A stretch of DNA of 64,000 nucleotides from Rhodothermales bacterium (GTDB taxonomy: Bacteria > Bacteroidota > Rhodothermia > Rhodothermales > UBA10348). Positions 40,108 to 49,000 of the stretch are shown here, piece after piece. The notes under the pieces are model-generated. The model had not been told where the DNA came from, did not search any database, and saw only the letters and a list, made by a program, of their open reading frames with translations. Each line of letters starts with the position of its first letter. The stretch's first letter is position 1. Both the position numbers and the translations under genes were made by a program. The DNA is taken from positions 1 through 64,000 of the forward strand of contig JANQQV010000026.1 in the NCBI GenBank assembly GCA_028284865.1, written 5' to 3'.

Positions 40108-40410
40108 TCAGGAAGTCTGACTGGAAGAGCCCTGAGAAAAGATGTCGCTCTTACGGAGGAATGCGAGGGTATGTTCAGCCAACTCGGAGGGGATGGCAAC
40201 GTCTGCTTCAGCTTCTTTGGTCATCTCGATCGTGGAGGTGTACTGATCGAGGTAATGATCGCAGCATTTGCACATGCCAAGGTGTTCTTCGAACTGCTTC
40301 TGCGTCTTCTCGTCGAGAGAGCCTTCGACGTATTCAGCCAGAAATTCGTTCACCTCCTCACATCCGGGAGCCATGCCCAGTGCAGTTTTGAGTGCGGTAA
40401 AAAACTTCAT
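40108..40410 (-). CDS. Soluble zinc-finger anti-sigma factor
   Basis: This 100-residue protein has a complete ZAS-type motif, H-x3-C-x2-C, in EEHLGMCKCCDHYL (about 41-54), after the helix CEEVNEFLAEYVEGSLDEKT. There is no membrane segment, so it should act in the cytoplasm. It follows the ECF sigma gene by 75 bases on the same strand, so it most likely binds and inhibits that factor and may respond to redox state through its cysteines. The tail is short and Ser-rich. Confidence 0.88.
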   Translation of the reverse strand: MKFFTALKTALGMAPGCEEVNEFLAEYVEGSLDEKTQKQFEEHLGMCKCCDHYLDQYTSTIEMTKEAEADVAIPSELAEHTLAFLRKSDIFSQGSSSQTS

Positions 40411-40485
40411 CGGAATGATCTGAATGATCTTCGGTCTATGAAGGTGATCCGGCTTTCGGACTCACCGTGGAGCGTTGCCCCAGCG

Positions 40486-41157
40486 TTATGCTTCTGGAAG
40501 CCGCCGCATGTGCGGATCAAGCAGCTTTCGAAGCGCTCCACGCGCCCTGTGCAATCGGACGCGAACCGCTCCTGAGCTGATACCCAGCATTTTGGCGACT
40601 TCATCAGTCGAATACTCTTCGATATCCCGAAGAATCACGACAGTCTTGTAGTCTTCCGGAAGTTGCTCAATTCCCTTCCGGACTAGTTGTCGACGATCCG
40701 AGAGTTCCGTTACACGGGCGGGATCCCAGACCGCAGGCGTTTCAACAAACATTCCCCGATTGAACTCGGGTTGCATGCGCTCAACTTCCTGATCCTCCAG
40801 AGAACTCAGACGGCGCGACTTCCGAAGGGAAGCACGTGCCAGGTTGATGCCGATGGCATACAACCATGTGGTCAGTTTCGATTCACGCCGAAAGGTGTGG
40901 ATCCGCTGATATGCCTGAAGGAAGGTCTCCTGCAGAATGCTCTCGGCCTCGTCGTCATCACGGATGATGCGCACGATAACCCTGAACAGACGGGGAGACT
41001 CCTGGATAACCAGTTGTTCAAACGCTTTTTCGTCTCCGGCCATCAGCGCATCGAGGCTGATGGGACCGGCCGCGCCTTCCGCAGTCGTAGTGACCAAGTC
41101 ACCGCGATCGGGCGGAGCGATCGGCTTTTCCGGATTCTGGTTCTTTGTGGGCTCCAT
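40486..41157 (-). CDS. ECF-type RNA polymerase sigma factor
   Basis: The 223-residue protein has sigma region 2 (FEQLVIQESPRLFRVIVRII, ILQETFLQAYQRIHTFRRES, TWLYAIGINLARASLRKSRR) and region 4 with the helix-turn-helix YSTDEVAKMLGISSGAVRVR. The N-terminal 35 residues form a polar extension not needed for the fold. It heads an operon with the soluble anti-sigma factor. It is divergent from pdhA across a 387-base gap. This is a separate system from the sigma/HEAT module at 13949. Confidence 0.93.
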   Translation of the reverse strand: MEPTKNQNPEKPIAPPDRGDLVTTTAEGAAGPISLDALMAGDEKAFEQLVIQESPRLFRVIVRIIRDDDEAESILQETFLQAYQRIHTFRRESKLTTWLYAIGINLARASLRKSRRLSSLEDQEVERMQPEFNRGMFVETPAVWDPARVTELSDRRQLVRKGIEQLPEDYKTVVILRDIEEYSTDEVAKMLGISSGAVRVRLHRARGALRKLLDPHMRRLPEA

Positions 41158-41544
41158 TTAAAAGTCGTTACAAGACGTGTCGGTTTTGGTACCAGGCTTG
41201 GCCTCGAAGGCCATTCCTGAACGCCGACTAAACTACATCGGAGTAACCCTAATTGTGAAGACCGTTCATCGCACGGTTTTCGCCTCTGGTCCTTCACGCT
41301 TCGCCACTTGTCCCTGGAAACGCCCGAGTGGGCTGGTTTAAGGCCGATCCAAGCACCCGCCAAAGGGGTGTGGTTTTTCAATGGAGGCTCTTGTCGGTCA
41401 AAAAAGCGCTTCCGGGCGTCAACTTGTTATGTCTTGTAATTACAAGCTGGGTCAAATTTGGGTTAACCTCAGGGACATTGCCCCATTCGTGTCGTATCAT
41501 CGGGAGCTATTGGATTTTTCCACCCGAATCACATCACGTGCCTC
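41158..41544. other. Gene-free divergent region, sigma factor / pdhA
   Basis: These 387 bases have no credible gene. They must hold the promoters of both neighbours. A 14-bp palindrome (41433-41446) and a weak hairpin with T-run (41354-41378) are the only clear structures. Confidence 0.5.
41433..41446 (+). promoter_or_regulatory. Palindrome upstream of pdhA, possible operator
   Basis: CTTGTAATTACAAG is a perfect 14-bp palindrome about 100 bases before the pdhA start. It could be the operator of a dimeric regulator of the pyruvate dehydrogenase genes. Confidence 0.4.
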
Positions 41545-42687
41545 ATGGCTAAGCAGACGAGAAAGACGGCGGCGAAGAAGACCACGTCGCGACGCAAAGC
41601 TGCTCCGAAGAAGGAAGCAGTGAATGAGAATGTCGTGCCTGACTCCCTGTCGTTTTCGCAGGAGTTCGACACGTACCCAGCAGGGAAGTACACGCACAAG
41701 GAACTGGGTCTGAGTGAAGACACAGTCATCGCGATGTACCGCAACATGCTTCTCCAGCGTCGCTTTGAGGAGCGCGCTGCGCAGATGTACGGCAAGCAGA
41801 AGATCGCCGGATTCCTGCACCTCTACATCGGCCAGGAAGCCATCTCGACAGGGACGGCCACGGCCATGGAGATCGGTAAGGACTCGCTGATCACGGCGTA
41901 CCGCGATCACGGACACGCGCTTGCGCTCGGCATGAGTGCCAATGAAGGCATGGCCGAGATGTTCGGAAAAGTGGGCGGCTGCTCGAAAGGAAAGGGCGGC
42001 TCGATGCACTTCTTTGATACAGAGAACCGCATGTTCGGTGGCCACGGAATCGTAGGTGCGCACGTTCCGGTTGGTGTCGGTATCGCATTTGCCCACAAGT
42101 ACAAGGAAGATGATGGCGTGGCCATCGCCTTTTACGGCGATGGTGCAGCCGGCCAGGGAGCGATCCACGAGGCTGCCAACCTGATGTCCATCTACGATCT
42201 GCCAGCCATCCTGGTAGTCGAGAACAACCAGTACGCGATGGGTACTGCGGTGCACCGCGCCTTTGGTCAGGTCGAGTTCTCACACTGGGCGGCCTCCTAC
42301 GATGTTCGCGGTGTCGTCGCAGACGGTATGGATGTCTTCTCGGTCGTCAAGGCCATGCAGGAAGCCATCGCCAATGCGCGCGAGTTCAAGCCGACGATGA
42401 TGGAAATCCGGACGTACCGCTACCGCGGTCACTCCATGTCCGATCCGCAGAAATACCGCACCAAGGAAGAGCTGGAAGCCAAGAAGAACGAAGATCCCAT
42501 CGTTCGACTGAAAGCTTACCTGCTTGAGCACAAGATTACTGACGAGAAGACGCTGGACGCCATTGACGATGACGTCAAGGAAGAAGTGATGGCTTCTGTC
42601 GAGTTTGCCGAGAACAGCCCGGCACCCGATCTCGATGCCATTTACGACGACGTCTACGACACCCGGGACTACCCATTCCTCTCGTAG
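41545..42687 (+). CDS. pdhA: Pyruvate dehydrogenase E1 component, alpha subunit
   Basis: The 380-residue E1 alpha subunit, with E1 beta, decarboxylates pyruvate using thiamine diphosphate. The core starts near residue 50 (EDTVIAMYRNMLLQRRFEER), with GFLHLYIGQEAISTG, GGSMHFFD and the ThDP motif GDGAAGQGAIHEAANLMSI ... ENN (about 197-228). YRYRGHSMSDPQKYR covers the phosphorylation-loop region. Odd: the first 30 residues are a basic, Lys/Arg/Ala-rich tail not needed for the fold. pdhB follows after 69 bases. Confidence 0.95.
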   Translation: MAKQTRKTAAKKTTSRRKAAPKKEAVNENVVPDSLSFSQEFDTYPAGKYTHKELGLSEDTVIAMYRNMLLQRRFEERAAQMYGKQKIAGFLHLYIGQEAISTGTATAMEIGKDSLITAYRDHGHALALGMSANEGMAEMFGKVGGCSKGKGGSMHFFDTENRMFGGHGIVGAHVPVGVGIAFAHKYKEDDGVAIAFYGDGAAGQGAIHEAANLMSIYDLPAILVVENNQYAMGTAVHRAFGQVEFSHWAASYDVRGVVADGMDVFSVVKAMQEAIANAREFKPTMMEIRTYRYRGHSMSDPQKYRTKEELEAKKNEDPIVRLKAYLLEHKITDEKTLDAIDDDVKEEVMASVEFAENSPAPDLDAIYDDVYDTRDYPFLS

Positions 42688-42756
42688 CCCGACGGTGAAC
42701 GGGGCACCAGATCGCCCCACTATCCAGCGAATCCCAACCCAATTCCAGTTTCAGCA

Positions 42757-43740
42757 ATGGCAATTCTACAGTTCAGAGAAGCCCTCCGCGCGGCGATGAC
42801 CGAGGAGATGGAGCGCGACGAGCGCGTTTTCCTGATGGGCGAAGAAGTCGCCGAATACAATGGTGCCTACAAGGTCAGTGAAGGCATGCTTGAGGCCTTC
42901 GGTCCCAAGCGCGTCATTGACACACCGATTTCAGAGAACGGCTTCTGTGGTCTCGGTGTCGGTGCGGCCATGAACGGTCTGCGTCCGATCATCGAATTCA
43001 TGACGTTCAACTTCTCGTTCGTCGCCATCGACCAGATCATCAACAATGCGGCGAAGATCCGCTACATGTCCGGTGGTCAGTTCAGTGTGCCGATCGTATT
43101 CCGTGGGGCCAACGGTGCTGCCGGTCAGCTGGCCGCGACGCACAACACATCGACGGAGAGCATCTACTCGACCATTCCTGGTCTGAAGGTGATCGCGCCT
43201 TCGAACCCGGATGATGCGAAAGGTCTGCTCAAGTCAGCCATCCGCGACGACAACCCGGTCATCTTCCTCGAGTCCGAAGTGATGTTCGGTATGAAGGGCG
43301 AAGTGTCCGACGAGGAGGATTACATCATCCCGATCGGCAAGGCGCGCATCGCCAAGGAAGGCACGGACGTCACGATCGTTGCTCACTCCAAGAGCTACCA
43401 CATCGCCATGCGAGTGGCCGAACGCCTGGAGAACAACGGCTACAGCGCTGAGGTCATCGACCCGCGCACGATCCGCCCGCTCGATATTGATTCGATCGTC
43501 AACTCGATCAAGAAGACGAATCGCTGTGTCATTATCGATGAGAGCAATCCGTACGCCAGCATCTCTTCGGAGATCACGTTCCAGATCCAGGATCTTGCGT
43601 TCGATTACCTTGATGCACCCATCAAGCGTATCACGGCGAAGGACGTACCGGCACCGTATGCCAAGAACCTGATTGAGTACTATATGCCTCAGGAAGAGGA
43701 TGCGTACCAGGCCTGCTTGAGCGTGATGTACGCGAAATAA
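42757..43740 (+). CDS. pdhB: Pyruvate dehydrogenase E1 component, beta subunit
   Basis: The 327-residue partner of PdhA in the alpha2beta2 E1 enzyme. It starts MAILQFREALRAAMTEEMER and shows VFLMGEEVAEYNGAYKVSEG, PISENGFCGLGVGAAMNGL, FRGANGAAGQLAATHNTSTE, IVAHSKSYHIAMRVAERLE and the C-terminal transketolase-like VIDPRTIRPLDIDSI. The length is normal for the family. It is separated from the E2 gene by 120 bases; all three genes probably form one operon. Confidence 0.96.
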   Translation: MAILQFREALRAAMTEEMERDERVFLMGEEVAEYNGAYKVSEGMLEAFGPKRVIDTPISENGFCGLGVGAAMNGLRPIIEFMTFNFSFVAIDQIINNAAKIRYMSGGQFSVPIVFRGANGAAGQLAATHNTSTESIYSTIPGLKVIAPSNPDDAKGLLKSAIRDDNPVIFLESEVMFGMKGEVSDEEDYIIPIGKARIAKEGTDVTIVAHSKSYHIAMRVAERLENNGYSAEVIDPRTIRPLDIDSIVNSIKKTNRCVIIDESNPYASISSEITFQIQDLAFDYLDAPIKRITAKDVPAPYAKNLIEYYMPQEEDAYQACLSVMYAK

Positions 43741-43860
43741 CGCGAACACTCTCCTGGCCTGCTTCCAGCCTTGCGGGGCCTGAAGCATTGCTCCTGACCC
43801 AAGCCGTCCTTCCGCTATTGCCCGCGACGGCCCATTCTGACCCAAGCCCGAAGAAATCCA

Positions 43861-45192
43861 ATGGCTATTGCAGTTGAAATGCCGAAAATGAGTGACACCA
43901 TGGAAGAAGGTGTCCTCGCGGCGTGGTTGGTTGAAGAAGGAACGTCTGTTTCCGCTGGCGACGTTGTTGCCCAGGTCGAAACGGACAAGGCGACGATGGA
44001 CCTCGAGGTCTATGACGATGGGGTGCTGCTCAAGCGCGTCATCGGAGAAGGCGACGCCGTACCGATCGGAGGCCTGATTGCAATCCTGGGTCAGGAAGGA
44101 GAAGACATCTCCGATATTCTGGCCAAATACGGCGGTGGAGGAGACGGCGCTGCTGCCCCGGCTCCAGCCCCGGCCGCTGAGGCTCCCGCCCCGGCTCCGG
44201 TTGCCGCACCAGCACCCGTTGCTGAGCCGGCTCCTGTCGCCGCTCCTGCGCCAGCACCAGCCGTGTCCGGTGGCCGCGTAAAGGCGTCACCGCTGGCTCG
44301 GAAGATGGCGACCGAGCAGGGTATCGATCTGGCTGGTGTTGCCGGGTCCGGTCCTGAGGGACGCATCATCAAGCGCGATGTCGAAGCGGTGATGGGTGGT
44401 GCTGTCCAGCCCGCTCCAGCCGCAGCCGCGCCTGCCGAAGTCGCTGCTCCTGCTCCGCAGGCACAGCCGTCGGCACCGGTCGCCGCACCCGATGGCGGAT
44501 ACGAGTCGGTTCGCATTTCGCAGATGCGCAAAACGATCGCCCGTCGTCTGGCCGAGTCCAAGTTCACGAATCCGCACTTCTACCTGACGGCGGACATCGA
44601 CATGGAGGAAGCCGTCTCCTTCCGTGCCAAACTGAACGAAAAAGCCCTTGAGCGCGAGCTGGCGAAAGTCTCTTTCAACGATCTCGTCACAAAGGCTTGT
44701 GCCCTGGCACTGCGTCAGCATCCATGGGTGAATGCTTCCTGGATGGAGGCCGAAGGCGAAATTCGTTTGCACCACGATGTGCATGTTGCCATCGCCGTTG
44801 CCGTCGACGAAGGCCTGATCACACCCGTGATTCGCCACGCGGACCGCAAGGGTCTGACCGAATTGGCTTCCGAAACGCGCGAATTGGCCACCAAGGCCCG
44901 CAATCGTGAGTTGCAGCCGGAAGACTGGTCAGGCTCGACGTTCTCGACATCCAACCTGGGCATGTTTGGTATCGACGAGTTCACGGCCATCATCAACCCG
45001 CCCAACGCGTGTATCCTGGCCATCGGCTCGATCCGCGACGTGCCGGTTGTCAAGAACGGAGTCGTCGTTCCGGGCAAGCAGATGAAAGTCACGCTGTCCT
45101 GCGACCACCGTGTTGTGGATGGTGCATCCGGCGCAGAATTCCTCAAGACCGTCCGCGGCTACCTCGAGGATCCCGTCACGATGTTGCTTTAG
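43861..45192 (+). CDS. pdhC: Dihydrolipoamide acetyltransferase (PDH E2)
   Basis: E2 (443 aa) is the core of the pyruvate dehydrogenase complex and passes the acetyl group to CoA. It has one lipoyl domain (residues 1-78; lipoyl lysine in VETDKATMD, about K43), an Ala/Pro linker, and a peripheral-subunit binding domain (about 139-178, VKASPLARKMATEQGIDLAG). After a second linker comes the catalytic domain, with the active-site motif SCDHRVVDGASGAEFL (histidine about 417). The repeated Ala-Pro linkers are typical. The E3 gene (lpd) is not in the window. Confidence 0.95.
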   Translation: MAIAVEMPKMSDTMEEGVLAAWLVEEGTSVSAGDVVAQVETDKATMDLEVYDDGVLLKRVIGEGDAVPIGGLIAILGQEGEDISDILAKYGGGGDGAAAPAPAPAAEAPAPAPVAAPAPVAEPAPVAAPAPAPAVSGGRVKASPLARKMATEQGIDLAGVAGSGPEGRIIKRDVEAVMGGAVQPAPAAAAPAEVAAPAPQAQPSAPVAAPDGGYESVRISQMRKTIARRLAESKFTNPHFYLTADIDMEEAVSFRAKLNEKALERELAKVSFNDLVTKACALALRQHPWVNASWMEAEGEIRLHHDVHVAIAVAVDEGLITPVIRHADRKGLTELASETRELATKARNRELQPEDWSGSTFSTSNLGMFGIDEFTAIINPPNACILAIGSIRDVPVVKNGVVVPGKQMKVTLSCDHRVVDGASGAEFLKTVRGYLEDPVTMLL

Positions 45193-45273
45193 GATTTCGC
45201 GCCCTCTGGCCAATCTGCCCTCGCGCCTCTTCTGCGCGAAATGCCGAATCGTTCGACCAGCCACGAGTCGACC

Positions 45274-46083
45274 ATGACGCGCATTGCCCACATCTCGGAC
45301 ATCCACTTCGGGCGCATTGCGCACCCGGAGATTGTTGACGCGCTCATCGCTGATATCAACGGCTCCAAGGTGGATCTAGTCGTTGCCAGCGGCGACCTGA
45401 CCCAGCGCGCCTTTGGCCATCAGTTTCGCGCGGCCCGGCGCATGCTGGATGCGTTCGATGCGCCCGCGCTCGTCGTCCCGGGCAACCACGATGTCTTTCC
45501 GTGGTGGCGCTTGGTCTCACGGTTGTTCGACCCGCTGAGGCGCTACAAACGACTCATCACGTCTGATCTGGCCCCGCGCTGGGCCAACGGAGATGTGGTC
45601 GTCCAGGGCATCAACTCGGCGTTTGGCTGGACCATCCAGGGCGGACGCATCACGGATCAGGAACTGCAGCACATCAAGGATGGACTTGGCGGCACATCGA
45701 GCGAGGCTTTGAAGGTCCTCGTGGTACATCATCATCTGAATGAGGTCCCAGGTCTGGGCCACCATGATTTGGCCCGAGGCAGAGGGGCCGCCATCGACGT
45801 GGCCGTCCGCGCCGGCGTGAACGTCATATTGAGTGGCCACCTGCACGTTTTTGCGGCAGAGTGCATTCAGGTTTCTGCGAAAGAGAATTCCGCGAAAGAG
45901 GTGGTTGTCGTTTCCACCGGAACCGCCACGAGCAACCGGTGGCGTTCTCCTGACATCGGAGAAAATTCCTACGCCATGCTGACCATAGACCAAGAGCGGG
46001 TCCGCGTTCAGAAGCGCTTGTTCGATGCGTCGAAGAAGAAATATGCCGAGGATCCGAAGGAATGGTCCTTCAAGCGGGACTGA
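45274..46083 (+). CDS. Calcineurin-like metallophosphoesterase
   Basis: This protein (269 aa) has the five metal-ligand blocks of the family: DIHFGR (about 9), SGDLTQRA, PGNHDVFPWWRL, VVHHHLNEVPG and SGHLHVF. The group includes cyclic-nucleotide and lipid phosphodiesterases (e.g. the CpdA type); the substrate is not clear. ATG 45274 is preferred to 45241 because the first strand begins right there. It stops 8 bases before the end of the convergent giant gene, without a visible terminator. Confidence 0.9.
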   Translation: MTRIAHISDIHFGRIAHPEIVDALIADINGSKVDLVVASGDLTQRAFGHQFRAARRMLDAFDAPALVVPGNHDVFPWWRLVSRLFDPLRRYKRLITSDLAPRWANGDVVVQGINSAFGWTIQGGRITDQELQHIKDGLGGTSSEALKVLVVHHHLNEVPGLGHHDLARGRGAAIDVAVRAGVNVILSGHLHVFAAECIQVSAKENSAKEVVVVSTGTATSNRWRSPDIGENSYAMLTIDQERVRVQKRLFDASKKKYAEDPKEWSFKRD

Positions 46084-46091
46084 GGGCGTTC

Positions 46092-49000
46092 TTACCTGGC
46101 TTTCACGATCGCCTTTGATGCGACCTGAGAAGCGCCCCCCGCGCGCGAAGTGACCCGGACGAAATAAACGCCGGGGCTCCAGGTTGCCGCATCGAGAATC
46201 CCACTTCCTTCTCCCTGCGACATGAGTCCTGAAACCGAGTGGGCCACCCGTTGCCCGAGAGCATTGATCACTTCGATCTCCACCGATCCTGGGGAAGGGA
46301 GAGTCCAGGTCACGGTGGCTCGGGAAACGAATGGATTGGGGTAAACACTGGTCAGTTCCAGGCCAGCTGGCAATTCGTTGCCATTCTCAAGGCCAACAGC
46401 CGTGATCAACGGCAGCGCTTCAGTCATTCCTGTTGACGCAATGCGTAGAAGTCTCAAGGGACCTTGATCTACGTTGGCATCGGAGACAATCCACAGCTCC
46501 GATTCAGAGAGTTGGGTCTGGGACGCCACGGTGAATGAAGCCAGGAATTCGTCATCGCTGGCGCTTCGAAAATGGAGTTCGAATTCTTCTGAGGGGACTG
46601 GAATCCAATTTGAATATTCCCCTGCTGCCAATAATCCTCCATCGGTAGTCGTACCACCACGCACGATTTCGGAGGAGATCGATCCGGCATTCACGGCATT
46701 GTGATACAACATGATCGATTCGAATCCGCCCAGGTCCTGAACGTGTTCGGTAGATGGCTGATCAGGCTCCGATAAAACCACTCGAGTAATTCCGTCTGAC
46801 CTGATCACTCCGGTACCCGATACCGTCCAATCTCCTGTCCCGGAAATCGAATAGGTAAATGCCTCGTCTCCTTCCGACCAACCAAGGACCTTCTGAATCG
46901 TGGCGGATTCAGGACCGACCATCATGTTCTCTTCCTGCAGTGAAACCGTCACCGGCTGGTCAGTAAGGTTGACCCACTGAACGCGACCCGAAATGTCTGC
47001 CTGGGAAGACGTGTACCCGTATCCCAACTGAATCGATTCGCCCAGCAACAGTCCTGTCGCATCGATTTGCTGCAAAAGCTGTCCGGATGTCGTTCCGCCA
47101 CGCACGAAGGACCCACTTATCGGGGACCACAACCCATCCTGAAGGATCATGAGCGCGTCGACCTCGCGTTCTATTCCCGTCGGTACTACAACGGAAAGAT
47201 TGAGTGGAAGGGACTGGGCGAAATTGACATCGCTTTCTATGACCATGGCCTCCGTCCCAACCTCGGCAATGAGTCCGCTTCCAGAAGCACCGGCCAGCCC
47301 CGTCTGATCCAGCCATCTGCGTTGGATGGGGAAGACGGAAATTCTTGAGTCAGAGAAAGGGCGAATGGAAGGGGTCAGGGTCAACGGGAAGTAGTTTCCG
47401 TCACGTCCGACGGGAAAAAAGAGCGGATCCAGGGCACCACTTTGCATTGTGCGTTCTACAGGCGCCTCGATGTGGGAGGCTACATCCAGAGGCGCGCTAC
47501 GACTGACACTTCCATCCAATGTGAACCGGACATCTGAACTGCGCAGTACACCACCCGCCAGCATGAGTCCTCCCGAAATCGAAATGCGTTGGGCGTGGTC
47601 TCCAGAACCGAACACGTCGACCATCCCCGGAGCCGACTGGTTCATGGTCAATGTGCTGATCGATATGGGCACACCCACCGTCCAGCTCTGGTTGCTCCCG
47701 TTGAAAACCAACGTTTGAGGTGAGAACGAAGGGTCCCGAACAATCAGGTTTCCCGACACGCTGATGGACAGATTGGTCGCCGCGCCATTCATGTCGGAGG
47801 TGCCCTCGACCGACAAGCGGATGTTGTCCGTGATTGAGCCTCCATCGAGTGAAATCGTGCCGCCTACGCTCAGTTCAGATACTTGGGCGGAAGACAACCG
47901 CGTTCCTTCGATGCTAAGGTCTTCCTGAACCGAAACTGATCTTCCATTGAGCCTCAATCGGGAAGAAAACTCCGTCGGCGACGTGATGCGCATGTGATCC
48001 ACAGAAAGATCCTGCGCAAGGCTTGCAATAAGCGAAGGACGGGAAAACGCGATCCAGAGGGTATCGACGTCCGCTGCAAACGACAGCGGTTCTGAAGACG
48101 TAACTGACTTGCTCCAGTTGATTCGCTCCATGTTCACGGGAGAAATCGAGCTGGTTACCTGTCCAGGTGCGTCAAGATCAACTGCCGTTTCGATGATCCA
48201 GGATCCGGGAGACATCGAGATGACACCTGTCCCGGTAGCCCGTCCAGAGATAGCTGAAAACGTGTCCCGGATCAGCACATTGTTGTTCAGAACGATCTCC
48301 TGAATGTCTGAGCCACTGTTTCCTGCTGCGATATGCAGGGAGGCCAGCTGAGGAGCCAATTCAGCCCCGCCTGTCAAGACCGGGGAAGACGTAAGCCTGT
48401 TCACTCCGGCCCAGGAGCCATCGTCGATGTGGTACAGAAGGTTGTAGCTGTCACCTGTCACCCGGGACGAAAGCGTACCACCTCCTTCGCGGATAACCCA
48501 TGCCTCGGGCGCGATCTGCATTTCGGTATCGGCGGCAAGAGAAAGGGACCCGTTTCCTCTTCCGAACACGAGACGATCAGAAACGGTTACCGTATTTCCC
48601 GAAGCGTTCAGTCGAACGGATCCTTCTATCCTGAGGGAAGAGACGCTCAATCCGGACGTCGCGGAGACTCCTGCGTTTCCAGAGCCGACCACCACGAGTT
48701 CACTATGGAGATCATGCTGTGCTTGTGTCGGATCCACGATGACATTCATCGCGGAAGTGGAGGCAGGGGGTTCCTGGCGGGTCGAAGATCGGACGATCCC
48801 TCCGTCAAACAAGAGCAGGTCAGGCGTACTTCCTGATACAACAATGTCAGCTCCTTCAAGGGAAACCTCTCCCGACCGGAAAGCGGCATTTCCGGTCGAA
48901 ATGACCATTGAACGGGATTGGTCGGAACGGACTGTCCACTCGGTACCGTCCATTGAAAGTAAAACAGCCTGAAGCTGAAGATCTGCTTCCAAGGTGACGC

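Noticed and set aside
41461-41468. GGTTAACC as a second site for the TetR-type regulator
   Set aside because: It is an 8-base palindrome without the spaced half-sites of the 17-bp operator; such matches also occur by chance (a TGTTAACC lies at 1328).
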